This document shows, piece by piece, positions 1 through 8,215 of a stretch of DNA of 64,000 nucleotides. The translations under genes were made by a program, and so were the position numbers. The DNA lies in assembly GCF_001049755.1 (NCBI RefSeq), contig NZ_CVLB01000003.1, positions 124,001 to 188,000 of the forward strand, given 5' to 3'. The notes below the pieces were generated by a model that was not told the DNA's origin, ran no database searches, and saw only the letters and a program-made list of their open reading frames with translations. Source of the stretch: Brachyspira suanatina (lineage in GTDB: Bacteria; Spirochaetota; Brachyspiria; Brachyspirales; Brachyspiraceae). The stretch's first letter is position 1, and each line of letters opens with the position of its first letter.

Positions 1-154
1 TGAATATTTTACTTAATATATTCAATTATTTATCGAAAATTAATGGTTTATTAAAAAATACATATAAAATAATTGAAATAAAAATTATTTTATGTTATTA
101 TGTATAGTAATTTATTTTATAAATTTTACTAAATTTATGGAGGATTTAAGTAAG

Positions 155-1516
155 ATGAAAGTAGCAAAATTTGGTGGCTCTTCTGTAGCAAATGCAAGTC
201 AAATAAAAAAAGTTGTGGACATAGTACTATCAGACAAAGATAGAAGAATAGTAGTAGTATCTGCTCCTGGAAAAAGACTCAAAGAAGACACCAAAGTAAC
301 CGATTTGCTTATCACTCTTGCTGAAACTATCATTGCCGGTAAAGACGGAAAATTAGAATTAAAAATCATTATAGAAAGATTTAAAAATATAATAGATGAA
401 CTTTCTCTTTCGCATGAACTTTTGAAAGAGATTCAAAACGATATATTAAAGAGAATAGCTGAAGATAAATCGCTTCCTACAAAATTTGTAGACGGAGTAA
501 AAGCATTAGGAGAGGATTTAAGTGCTAAGGTAATAGCTGCATATATTAATTCTATAGGAGTTAAAGCTAAATATGTTAATCCTAAAGATGCTGGACTTTT
601 ACTTTCCGAAGAATTCGGAAATGCCACTGTATTAGAAAAATCTTATTCTAATCTATCTAAATTAAAAGATGAATCTGCCTTGGTAATATTTCCAGGATTT
701 TTTGGATATACTGAAAAAGGCGATGTAGTAACTTTCCCTAGAGGAGGAAGCGATATCACAGGTGCTATTTTAGCAAAAGCAGTTAATGCTGAAGTTTATG
801 AAAACTTTACTGATGTAGACGGAGTATTTGCTGCAGCTCCAAATATAGTAGATAATCCTAAATTGATAGACGAGTTTACATATAGAGAAATGAGAGAATT
901 AAGTTACGGCGGATTTAATGTTCTTCATGCTGAAGCCTTACAGCCGGTTTATGAAGCTAATATACCTGTTCATATACTTAATACCAATAACCCTTCTGCT
1001 AAAGGTACTAGAATAGTTGCAAGCAGAAATAAAAATGTTAATCCTGTAGTTGGTGTTTCCGGAGAAGATGATTTCTCTTGTCTTTATGTAAGTAAATATT
1101 TGATGAACAGAGAAGTTGGATTCGGCAGAAAGCTTTTAGAGATAATAGAAAATGAAAATATACCTTATCAGCATGCTCCTTCAGGAATAGACAATATTTC
1201 TGTAATAGTTAGAAATTCTGCTATTACTCCTGAAAAAGAAAAACGTATATATGAAAGGGTAAGAGATGAGCTTCATGTAGATAATATTTACTTTGAGCAT
1301 GGACTTGCTTTGATAATGCTCGTAGGTGAAGGAATGCAGCAATGTGTAGGTGTTTCTGCAAGAGCTATGCATGCTATGGAGAAATGCAATATCAATATAG
1401 AAATGCTTAACCAAGGTATAAGCGAAGTAAGTATTATGATAGGCGTAAAAGATGATGATTTAAATAAAGCTATAAAGAGTATATATAAAACATTCTTTGA
1501 AGAGCAAAATTTATAA
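155..1516 (+). CDS. lysC: Aspartate kinase (monofunctional, with C-terminal ACT domains)
   Basis: This enzyme phosphorylates L-aspartate, the first step toward lysine, threonine, methionine and diaminopimelate. The N-terminus has the aspartokinase signature KFGGSSV at residues 5-11, and PRGGSD lies near residues 195-200. The last ~140 residues look like the paired ACT regulatory domains that bind lysine or threonine in this family. The length of 453 aa is normal and there is no homoserine dehydrogenase fusion. The reading frame is open back to position 92, but GGAGG at 139-143 sits the right distance before ATG 155, so the start is placed there. It stands alone on the plus strand. The 154 bases upstream show no recognisable lysine riboswitch. 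Confidence 0.93.
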   Translation: MKVAKFGGSSVANASQIKKVVDIVLSDKDRRIVVVSAPGKRLKEDTKVTDLLITLAETIIAGKDGKLELKIIIERFKNIIDELSLSHELLKEIQNDILKRIAEDKSLPTKFVDGVKALGEDLSAKVIAAYINSIGVKAKYVNPKDAGLLLSEEFGNATVLEKSYSNLSKLKDESALVIFPGFFGYTEKGDVVTFPRGGSDITGAILAKAVNAEVYENFTDVDGVFAAAPNIVDNPKLIDEFTYREMRELSYGGFNVLHAEALQPVYEANIPVHILNTNNPSAKGTRIVASRNKNVNPVVGVSGEDDFSCLYVSKYLMNREVGFGRKLLEIIENENIPYQHAPSGIDNISVIVRNSAITPEKEKRIYERVRDELHVDNIYFEHGLALIMLVGEGMQQCVGVSARAMHAMEKCNINIEMLNQGISEVSIMIGVKDDDLNKAIKSIYKTFFEEQNL

Positions 1517-1651
1517 TTACATTTTTTATGTAAGTTCAAATTTATTTAATAACTCTAAAATAATTTATAAAATATTTTTTATAATATATTGTATATTTTT
1601 AAAAATCAATATACAATATATACCTATAAAAATATATGATGGAGATTAAAA

Positions 1652-2047
1652 ATGAAAAAAGGCACTGTTAGAAGCGTTCCTATGCTAGTAGTTTTAAGTA
1701 TAGTTACATGCGGTATTTATTATCTTTATTGGATTTATAAAACTACAGATGAAATTAAAAATTTTATGGAAAGAGAAGATATAAATCCTGCTTTGGAGCT
1801 TATACTAGTTGTAGTAACTTGTAACATATATAGTTTATACTGGTATTACAAATATGGTAAAATTGTTTATTTAGAAATGACTGCAAAAGCAGGTTTGGAT
1901 AATAGCGAGGATAGTACAAGTCTATTAGTAATATTAGGATTATTAGTTTATGTTGCAGCAGGTGCTATAATGCAGGATAAATTAAATTCTATATGGAATA
2001 ATATAGATGATTCTGGAAATACTACAGCTAATATAGAAAATAATTAA
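1652..2047 (+). CDS. DUF4234 family small membrane protein
   Basis: A 131-aa membrane protein with three hydrophobic segments, at roughly residues 8-28, 48-66 and 93-111. The two cysteine-containing stretches SIVTCGIYYLYW and VVTCNIYSLYWYYK are the repeated C-x-I-Y-x-x-Y-W motif of DUF4234 proteins, whose function is unknown. The start follows a GGAG ribosome site about 8 bases upstream. It is a single-gene unit ending at a strong hairpin terminator (2075-2100). Confidence 0.75.
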   Translation: MKKGTVRSVPMLVVLSIVTCGIYYLYWIYKTTDEIKNFMEREDINPALELILVVVTCNIYSLYWYYKYGKIVYLEMTAKAGLDNSEDSTSLLVILGLLVYVAAGAIMQDKLNSIWNNIDDSGNTTANIENN

Positions 2048-2074
2048 TTAGAAAATTAATTCAATATATCATTA

Positions 2075-2109
2075 AAGGCTTGCTTTTTTAAGCAAGCCTT
2101 TATTTTTAT
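2075..2109 (+). terminator. Rho-independent terminator after the DUF4234 gene
   Basis: AAGGCTTGCT (2075-2084) pairs with AGCAAGCCTT (2091-2100) around a 6-base T/A loop, and TATTTTTAT follows. This is a perfect 10-bp stem. Confidence 0.88.
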
Positions 2110-2175
2110 AAACTGTTTTTCATTATTTTTCCGATACTAATTACAAATATTATAATTTTATAAGGAGCTGTAATA

Positions 2176-3345
2176 ATGAGAAAATATTTTATACTGATTA
2201 TATTTCTATTCAATATATTTATTTTAAATGCCAGAGAATACAGCACTTTAAACGAAGTATTAAAAACTCCTGTAAGTTATAATATATACAAAGGTAATAA
2301 TACAGAAAAATCATTCAATGCTGTAAGATATATAAAAAATAATTATTCAAAAGAAACATTCAAAGCAAAGAATATATATTCAACATCAAAAATAGATGTG
2401 TATTTAGAAAATGGCTTAGAAATCAATGAAAGAGAATTAGAAAATATTATATTAGAAACATCTAAAATATATGAGATGGAAGAATATCTATATGGAAAAT
2501 TAAAAGGTAAATTAACTCTTTTAATAATGGATATTAATGGAGGACATACAGGCGACAAGCCTTATATGCAAGGATATTCCATATTAGATGGACTTAATGA
2601 AATAAAAAATGATACTCAAAATATAATATTTTTGGATTATATAAATGGCTGGGAAAATCCTGAGTCTGTTGTAAATACTATAGCCCATGAACTTCATCAT
2701 GTTATACATTATAGTCAGTTACAAAATAAAAACAGCAATGCATTTGATGTATGGGTTGATGAAGCATTATCAGAAGCGGCAGTAATATCATATAGAGGAA
2801 AAGTACCTTCAAACAGGCTTAATTACTATAATACTGATTCAATGTATTTAATAACTAAAGGTGATTATTTTATCAATTGGAATCAAGGATACACTGTTCA
2901 TAAATATGCAACTGTTTCATTATTCATGTATTGGTTAGGACTTCATTCTAAAAATGGTTTTGAAATTTATAAAGATATAGCAAATGCCCCTGAAGAATAT
3001 AGAGGCACTTATAAAGCTATACTATATGCAGCCAACAAAAACATAAAACAGTTTCAGGATTGGAGCGAGCTTTATGCTACTTGGCTTGAAGCTAATTATA
3101 AAAATGATAAAAGCGGACTTTATGGTTATAAAGGCTATATAGAAACAAAGCCAAAAATTATAACTACCCAATATAATTGTCCTATGGCTCCGGGTTCTGC
3201 TATTTATGTTAAGGGTGATTTTATGTCTGATGATACTCTATTAAGATATGTAGAACTTGGCGATGATATTTATATTGTTTATAATCCTGATGTTAATACT
3301 AAAGGTAAGGACAGATATTTGATAGTTAATTCATCATTTTATTAA
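2176..3345 (+). CDS. Secreted HEXXH metallopeptidase, peptidase M30 (hyicolysin)-like
   Basis: A 389-aa protein with an N-terminal hydrophobic signal sequence (residues ~4-19, probable cleavage after ILNA). The zinc-protease motif H171-E-L-H-H175 is followed ~20 residues later by DEALSE, whose Glu196 is a plausible third zinc ligand as in gluzincins. This arrangement resembles the M30/hyicolysin group. No other domain is recognisable. It has its own AGGAG ribosome site and no operon partner. It is probably an exported or periplasmic protease with unknown substrate. The metalloprotease class is well supported, the M30 assignment less so. Confidence 0.7.
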   Translation: MRKYFILIIFLFNIFILNAREYSTLNEVLKTPVSYNIYKGNNTEKSFNAVRYIKNNYSKETFKAKNIYSTSKIDVYLENGLEINERELENIILETSKIYEMEEYLYGKLKGKLTLLIMDINGGHTGDKPYMQGYSILDGLNEIKNDTQNIIFLDYINGWENPESVVNTIAHELHHVIHYSQLQNKNSNAFDVWVDEALSEAAVISYRGKVPSNRLNYYNTDSMYLITKGDYFINWNQGYTVHKYATVSLFMYWLGLHSKNGFEIYKDIANAPEEYRGTYKAILYAANKNIKQFQDWSELYATWLEANYKNDKSGLYGYKGYIETKPKIITTQYNCPMAPGSAIYVKGDFMSDDTLLRYVELGDDIYIVYNPDVNTKGKDRYLIVNSSFY

Positions 3346-3403
3346 TAAAAGCAATCTTCAGCACTTTAGCTATTTTATAACTCCTAAAAAATGAGTATAT
3401 GGG

Positions 3404-3446
3404 AAAAGCTAATGCATATCTATGGCTTAGGTATGCATTAGCTTTT
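3404..3446. terminator. Stem-loop between convergent units, probably bidirectional terminator
   Basis: AAAAGCTAATGCATA (3404-3418) pairs perfectly with TATGCATTAGCTTTT (3432-3446) around a 13-base loop. It lies between the plus-strand protease and the minus-strand ATPase/companion cassette. Its right arm contains the apparent stop codon (3438-3440) of the companion pseudogene. Confidence 0.7.
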
Positions 3447-4002
3447 GCTTATCGGTTTAAATAAAATTTCTTTAGTATTTATTGGTATAGATATAGTTTC
3501 CCATTGCTCTGTTGTCATAAATAAAACTTTTTTCATAAATGACTTTTTATATGTAGAGTCTTTTTTATTATGGGTAAATTTTTTTCTAAACGCTCATTTA
3601 ATTTGTTTTGAATCGCATATTTCTTATTTTAAATGGAAAATGAAATATTATAAAATAATAAACATCTATATTATTATTAATATACCCTGAGCTGTATTCT
3701 TTAAGAAATGGGCCTCTTCCTTTTTGTATTAATTCATAAATAATTGAATCTTTATTTAAAGGTTCTTCTATTTTTAATATCTTTATTTCATTTTCTAATT
3801 GATTTTTATCTTCAATTTGTAAATTTTTTAATTCTATAAATATTATTTTATCATTTTCTTTTATCATTAAATCAACATTACTCATACAGTGTGAATATTG
3901 ATTTCTTTTTTCTTTGCCATTGCTATTTAGCTCTTCAATATCTATAATTTCAAAATCATCACTATAATGTATTTTAAAATTATCTTTTTCAATAATACTC
4001 AT
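3438..4002 (-). pseudogene. Frameshifted companion of the adjacent ATPase, PD-(D/E)XK nuclease-like
   Basis: The intact part is a 134-aa ORF (3598-4002) containing VDLMIKENDKIIFIELKNLQ, a D-(x)n-E-x-K pattern like the core of PD-(D/E)XK nucleases. Translation downstream shows it was once longer. In a second frame the DNA reads QNKLNERLEKNLPIIKKTLH. In a third it reads FMKKVLFMTTEQWETISIP and on to a stop at 3438-3440. Each junction is repaired by restoring one base in a short run (near 3617 T/A and near 3557 A/T). The restored protein would be ~195 aa. It starts 14 bp after the ATPase stop and shares an upstream CGGATACATA sequence with it, so the two form a cassette. The nuclease call rests on motif spacing only. 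Confidence 0.6.
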
Positions 4003-4016
4003 ATATATGTATCCGA

Positions 4017-5176
4017 TTATTTAATCATTTCTTCAATATATTCATTATTCTGTTTTATTATTTTTTCATTTATAGGATTATTTTCTAAATCCAATAAAAT
4101 TTCTTTGCTTTCTATTTTCACTCCGCTACTAAAATCATCTTCATCAAAATAAAAAGAATGATACATAATAGAATCTTTATCAGTTCTTTGTAATTCTATA
4201 TCATCAAGTATAAAGCTATTATGAGTAGCTATAAATTTTGAAATCCTAATTTTGATAAACTTAAAAGTATATTAACAAGTAAATCAGTAAGACTAGGATT
4301 TAAATTTGATTCAGGCTCATCTAAAAGAAGTATAGTATTTTTATCAATTTCACCATTCACAATTAAAATATATATAAGAGCTAATTTTTTATGACCTTCA
4401 GCTACTATGTCAAAAGAAACTTCACCTATATTTTTATAGTCTATAAAGAAATTATTATTTTTATAAATAGTTTTTCCGCCTATAGCATTTTCTATTTTTT
4501 TAGCTATTTCAAGTAAATCATTATCTAATTCTCTTAACTTGGGAAGTTCTGTTTTTTTTATAGTATTATAGTATACTGCTTCAAAATTTATATCTCTTTT
4601 ATCATAAAGTGCTGCAAATCCATTTGAAGAAGTGAGTATATCTTTGCATGGTATAAATGTAGATTTTTTATTTAAATACTTTTTTGAATTTTCATTTAAA
4701 TGATATATTATATTGTATAGATTATCATAACCAGAACCTTCAAAATCAGTCATAGTACTGTTTAATTTTATATTATTATTAAATTCTATAAAAATATTTG
4801 GTTCAGTAAAAGATAAAAATATATTTTTATTTAGCTCTTTATTTTTTTTCGTTCCAATTATTTCTGAAATTTTATATATTTCTTCATTTATATTTTTACA
4901 GGAATATTTTGAGAAGATTTTATTTAAATTAAATGATATAGGATATGATTTTTTATATTCTATTTTTAATTTATCGTCATAAAAATTATAGTCTAAACAA
5001 TTTATAAGTTTTAATAAATGTGTTTTTCCTGTGCCATTTTTACCTATAAAAACACTTAAACCTTTTGAAAAATTTATTTCAGCATTTTTAAAAACGGTAA
5101 AATTAGATATTTTAACATTTTCTATTATATTATTTTTTGATGATACTTTTTTATCTGATGTTTTTGTTTTATTCAT
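4017..5176 (-). pseudogene. ABC/AAA-type ATPase (OLD/RecF-like), interrupted by one frameshift
   Basis: The upstream reading frame (4229-5176) gives 315 aa with Walker A GKNGTGKT near residue 49, an ABC-signature-like AEGHKKLA and Walker B ILLLDEPESNLNPSL. It then ends abruptly at SLSKLGFQNL. The missing H-loop, FIATHNSFIL, follows immediately in another frame and continues ~70 residues to a stop at 4017-4019. Restoring one T in the run read as AAA at 4233-4235 on the plus strand joins the two parts into a normal ~385-aa ATPase. It is last but one in a tight minus-strand run (BFD protein, YbaK, ATPase, companion). ATPase plus nuclease-like pairs are common in phage-defence systems, but that role is inference here. 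Confidence 0.75.
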
Positions 5177-5193
5177 TATTATGTATCCGCAAA

Positions 5194-5655
5194 TTAATCT
5201 TCTGTGAGATCTACTTCTACATTAGATATTTTTTCTAGTATTTCATCATAAGTCATTTTTGCTAAAGAGCTGTCGCTTCCGCAGGCTATATAAAGTGCAT
5301 CAAATCTCTTCATACTTTTATCAACTAAAACATCAATATCTTTATCTATGCCAAAAGGACATACTCCTCCAAATGTAAAGCCTGTTAATTTGAAAGTATC
5401 TTCTGCATTTGCAAAGCTGGTTTTACAATCGAAATATGTACGCATCTTTTTGGAAGATATTTTTTTATCTCCGGAAGCTATAATCATAGCGAAATTCTTT
5501 TTTGAAGGTTTTACAAGTATTGATTTAGCAACCTGCCCTCTTTCTATATTAAGAGTTTTAGCTGCATCATCAACGGTTTTTGTAACTCCGGCCTCTTCAA
5601 ATTCTTTGTATTCTATACCGAGTTCTTTTAAAGCATTAAGTACTTTTTCATTCAT
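5194..5655 (-). CDS. YbaK/ProX-type aminoacyl-tRNA deacylase
   Basis: A 153-aa single-domain protein of the YbaK/EbsC/ProX editing family, which hydrolyses mischarged aminoacyl-tRNAs in trans. The conserved strand with the functional lysine, QVAKSILVK, lies near residues 41-49. The GGVCPFGI loop near residue 98 is also typical of the family. Which amino acid is edited cannot be told from the sequence. It lies 12 bp after the BFD-like gene and 17 bp before the ATPase pseudogene, so all are probably co-transcribed. Confidence 0.85.
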   Translation of the reverse strand: MNEKVLNALKELGIEYKEFEEAGVTKTVDDAAKTLNIERGQVAKSILVKPSKKNFAMIIASGDKKISSKKMRTYFDCKTSFANAEDTFKLTGFTFGGVCPFGIDKDIDVLVDKSMKRFDALYIACGSDSSLAKMTYDEILEKISNVEVDLTED

Positions 5656-5667
5656 ACTATATCCAAA

Positions 5668-5910
5668 TCAAACATTAAGCGGTTCATAATTGTTCTTTTT
5701 TGCATATTCTATTAAACTCAAAATACGGTCTTTACATCCGCCGCAGCCTGTAGAAGCTTGAGTTTTGGCAACTACATCTTCTAATGTTGTTAATTTATTT
5801 TCAGCTATGGTTCTATATGCATCTCTATATGAAACATTTTTACAGTAGCATAGAGTTTTATCATAATTAATTGAAGTTTGATTTTTTAAATACTCTACAT
5901 CGTATTCCAT
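5668..5910 (-). CDS. BFD-like [2Fe-2S]-binding protein
   Basis: An 80-aa protein with the bacterioferritin-associated ferredoxin (BFD) cysteine pattern, Cys21-x-Cys23 and Cys56-x-x-Cys59, which ligates a [2Fe-2S] cluster. In other bacteria this domain transfers electrons to bacterioferritin or forms part of NifU and nitrite reductase. Here it is free-standing and no bacterioferritin is nearby. AGGGGAGG-like DNA lies just upstream of ATG 5910. It is the first gene of the minus-strand run that continues with YbaK. Confidence 0.8.
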   Translation of the reverse strand: MEYDVEYLKNQTSINYDKTLCYCKNVSYRDAYRTIAENKLTTLEDVVAKTQASTGCGGCKDRILSLIEYAKKNNYEPLNV

Positions 5911-6161
5911 CTATATGCCTCCCCTTTTATTTATATATTATATAAAATAAATAAAATAAAAATATGTAAAAATAAAATGATGCCAATAGTCATAGTTTTT
6001 TAATATAGGAAAATTATATACAATTTTTAAAGTTTTTCAATATTGTTTATCAGTTAAATTTCATAGGTTTTTAATGTAAAAAATTAGATAATACTGTATT
6101 TTTCTATTGACAATAACAAAATATGATATAATTTATTATATAAAAAAATATTGGACGATAT

Positions 6162-6770
6162 ATGGAAAGTAATTCTGAAAAAAATACAAATTCTGATAAT
6201 TCTTCAAATTCTATTAAACCTACTTGGTATACAATGTTTTTTTCTTTCTTTTATATAGGTCTTGTTACCATAGGAGGCGGTCTTGCTATGCTTCCTATAA
6301 TGGAAGAAGAATTCGTTAATAAAAGAAAATTCATAACTAAAGATGAGATCATAGATATATTTGCTCTTGCTCAAAGTATACCTGGCGTTATTGCTGTAAA
6401 CTCTTCTCTTCTTACAGGGTTTAAAGTAGCCGGTATATTTGGGGGCATAATGGCTGGTATTGGAGTTATGGCCCCTTCATTTATAATAATACTTATTATA
6501 GCTCCTATATTTGAAAGGTTTCAAAATACTGAATATGTTAATAAAGCTTTTTTAGGTATTAAAGGGGCAATTGCAGGACTTATACTTTTATCTGCTTTTG
6601 GTATGGGAAAACAGGTAATAAAAAATAAATTCACAGCAGCACTTTTTATATTGAGTTTTGTATTAGTTGTGTTTTTACATTTCAATGTTATATACGCTTT
6701 GCTTCTTGCGGCATTTATTGGATGGCTTTATTATCTTATTAATAAATACGTTATAAAAAAACAATCTTAA
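6162..6770 (+). CDS. Chromate transporter, short-chain CHR subunit 1
   Basis: A 202-aa hydrophobic protein of the CHR family. The N-terminal half carries the diagnostic FFYIGLVTIGGGLAMLPIMEEE stretch and the AQSIPGVIAVNSS motif. Full-length ChrA is about 400 aa with two homologous halves. In this organism the halves are separate genes, this one and the next, and the pair is expected to form the working antiporter. The natural substrate in an anaerobe is uncertain. A TATAAT -10 box lies at 6127-6132, with TTGACA at 6107-6112 at a rather short 14-bp spacing. Confidence 0.88.
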   Translation: MESNSEKNTNSDNSSNSIKPTWYTMFFSFFYIGLVTIGGGLAMLPIMEEEFVNKRKFITKDEIIDIFALAQSIPGVIAVNSSLLTGFKVAGIFGGIMAGIGVMAPSFIIILIIAPIFERFQNTEYVNKAFLGIKGAIAGLILLSAFGMGKQVIKNKFTAALFILSFVLVVFLHFNVIYALLLAAFIGWLYYLINKYVIKKQS

Positions 6771-6785
6771 TTTGGATTTGATATT

Positions 6786-7364
6786 ATGATATATGCTAGA
6801 CTTTTTTATGTATTTGCAAAACTAGGATTTTTTACTTATGGAGGAGGATATGCTATAATTGCCCTTCTTCTAGGTATATTAAAAGAATATAATTGGATTA
6901 CAGATTCAGAATTTTCTAATCTTGTGGCAATATCTCAAATAACACCTGGTCCTATTGCTATTAATGCGGCAACATTTGTAGGATATAAAGTGGCCGGAGT
7001 TTTAGGATCAGCAGTTTCAACATTCGGTATATTTATACCTGCATTCATTATTACTATGATAGTATCGAAATTTTTCTATGCCGTTAAAAACAATGAGCAG
7101 TTTAATAATATAATGAATGCTTTGAGAGTATGTGCCGTTGCTTTAATAGCTTCTGCTGTTGTAACTTTCACTAAAGATGCTTTTTTTGTAAAACTTACTG
7201 AGACTTCTATTTTAAGAAATATTGATTTTATTCAGAGCATTTTTAAATATGTAAGTCCTATAGGAATATTTATATTTGCTTTATCAATATTTTTAAAAAT
7301 AAAAAAAGTTCCGATTCTTGCTATAATATTAATATCTGCCGTTTTGGGTATAGTTTTGTATTAA
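6786..7364 (+). CDS. Chromate transporter, short-chain CHR subunit 2
   Basis: A 192-aa CHR-family membrane protein. It repeats the pattern of its upstream neighbour (FFTYGGGYAIIALL, then ISQITPGPIAINAATF). Only 15 bases separate the two genes, so they are one transcription unit and presumably one heteromeric transporter. About five to six membrane segments are visible. No terminator is obvious; a GC-rich island starts about 70 bases downstream. Confidence 0.88.
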   Translation: MIYARLFYVFAKLGFFTYGGGYAIIALLLGILKEYNWITDSEFSNLVAISQITPGPIAINAATFVGYKVAGVLGSAVSTFGIFIPAFIITMIVSKFFYAVKNNEQFNNIMNALRVCAVALIASAVVTFTKDAFFVKLTETSILRNIDFIQSIFKYVSPIGIFIFALSIFLKIKKVPILAIILISAVLGIVLY

Positions 7365-7427
7365 TAGATTTTGTAAGCTTTTTATATATTTAGTATATAC
7401 TGAAAATTTTTAAGTTTGTCAATTTTT

Positions 7428-7672
7428 GGTTGTTCTTTTTACCGCCGCATACGCTCTGCGGACTTCGTCAAAGAACCTTATATCCTCGATAAACTCGGAT
7501 ACGCTTCGCGAAAGTGCAAGTATGAAATTAGTACTAAATCATACTAACTTTGTTTTACATGTAATATTAAGCTCAAATATAGCCTTTCGCCATAGGCGGG
7601 CTGTGCCTGCTTCTCACTGTAGGGGGCTTCTCCTGTGTCAATACCACAGGCAACTCCATTCGCGGCAAATCC
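7428..7672. repeat. GC-rich hairpin-dense intergenic island
   Basis: About 245 bases are clearly richer in G and C than the surroundings and contain several small hairpins. Examples are CCGCA/TGCGG (7445-7449 with 7457-7461) and CCTGTG/CACAGG (7632-7637 with 7645-7650). An 89-codon open frame crosses it, but its protein has no ribosome site, no recognisable domain and unusual composition, so I do not call a gene. It could be a repeat element or a structured remnant. No second copy is obvious in this window. Confidence 0.45.
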
Positions 7673-7843
7673 CAAAATATAAAAACAAAAATTAAATTTA
7701 TTTTGACAAAATATAGTTATTTAGGTATATCAAATAGTTCATTAAAATATTTTTATTTTAAATGCATTAATCCGCCTCAATAGTAAAGCTAAAAATATAG
7801 ATTTATTTATAATTCAATTTTTAGCTATATTAAAAATTTAGTT

Positions 7844-8201
7844 AAACGTGCGTTTAGTAGATTTTAAACTTAATAAAAACTAGGGCGGGCATGCTTTTTC
7901 TTGTTTAACTATAAAAATGAATAAAGTTAGAATTTCAAATTTGTACAAAAAGAATAAAGGCTGGGGTATGTGAATAAAGTTTTAAAACTTAATTACATTT
8001 GCCAGCCATTTAGATTTATAGTTTTAATTTGCCATTATAATTTTTAATTTTTTTAATAATGTAATTAGAATTTATAGCTGCCCGCCCTAGTTTTATTTAA
8101 ATTTATAATGCATACACCGCCACTATAGCTAATTCAAAATTATGCTGATTATTTTGAATTATAAATTAGCTAATGAATAAAGCTTCACTCACCGTGCGTT
8201 T
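7844..8201. repeat. Nested palindromic intergenic repeat, complete copy A
   Basis: This copy shows the whole architecture. An outer box AACGTGCGTTT lies at 7845-7855, and the GGGCGGGC box AAAACTAGGGCGGGCATGC at 7876-7894. The central inverted repeat GGCTGGGGTATGTGA...TTACATTTGCCAGCC spans 7959-8007. The GGGCGGGC box returns inverted (GCTGCCCGCCCTAG at 8077-8090) and the outer box returns as ACCGTGCGTTT at 8191-8201. It fills the space between two convergent genes and ends 15 bases from the fbp stop. Confidence 0.8.
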
Positions 8202-8215
8202 GAAAGATGATAAAG

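Noticed and set aside
92-154. Upstream extension of aspartokinase
   Set aside because: The added residues are hydrophobic and the ribosome site fits the later ATG at 155.
1-154. Lysine riboswitch before lysC
   Set aside because: The sequence is almost pure A/T with no conserved five-helix features, and the window starts too close to be sure.
1181-1539. Two antisense frames within aspartokinase
   Set aside because: They overlap the ACT domains of a well-conserved enzyme and have no ribosome sites.
7426-7695. 89-codon protein in the GC-rich island
   Set aside because: No ribosome site, biased composition caused by hairpins, and no recognisable domain.
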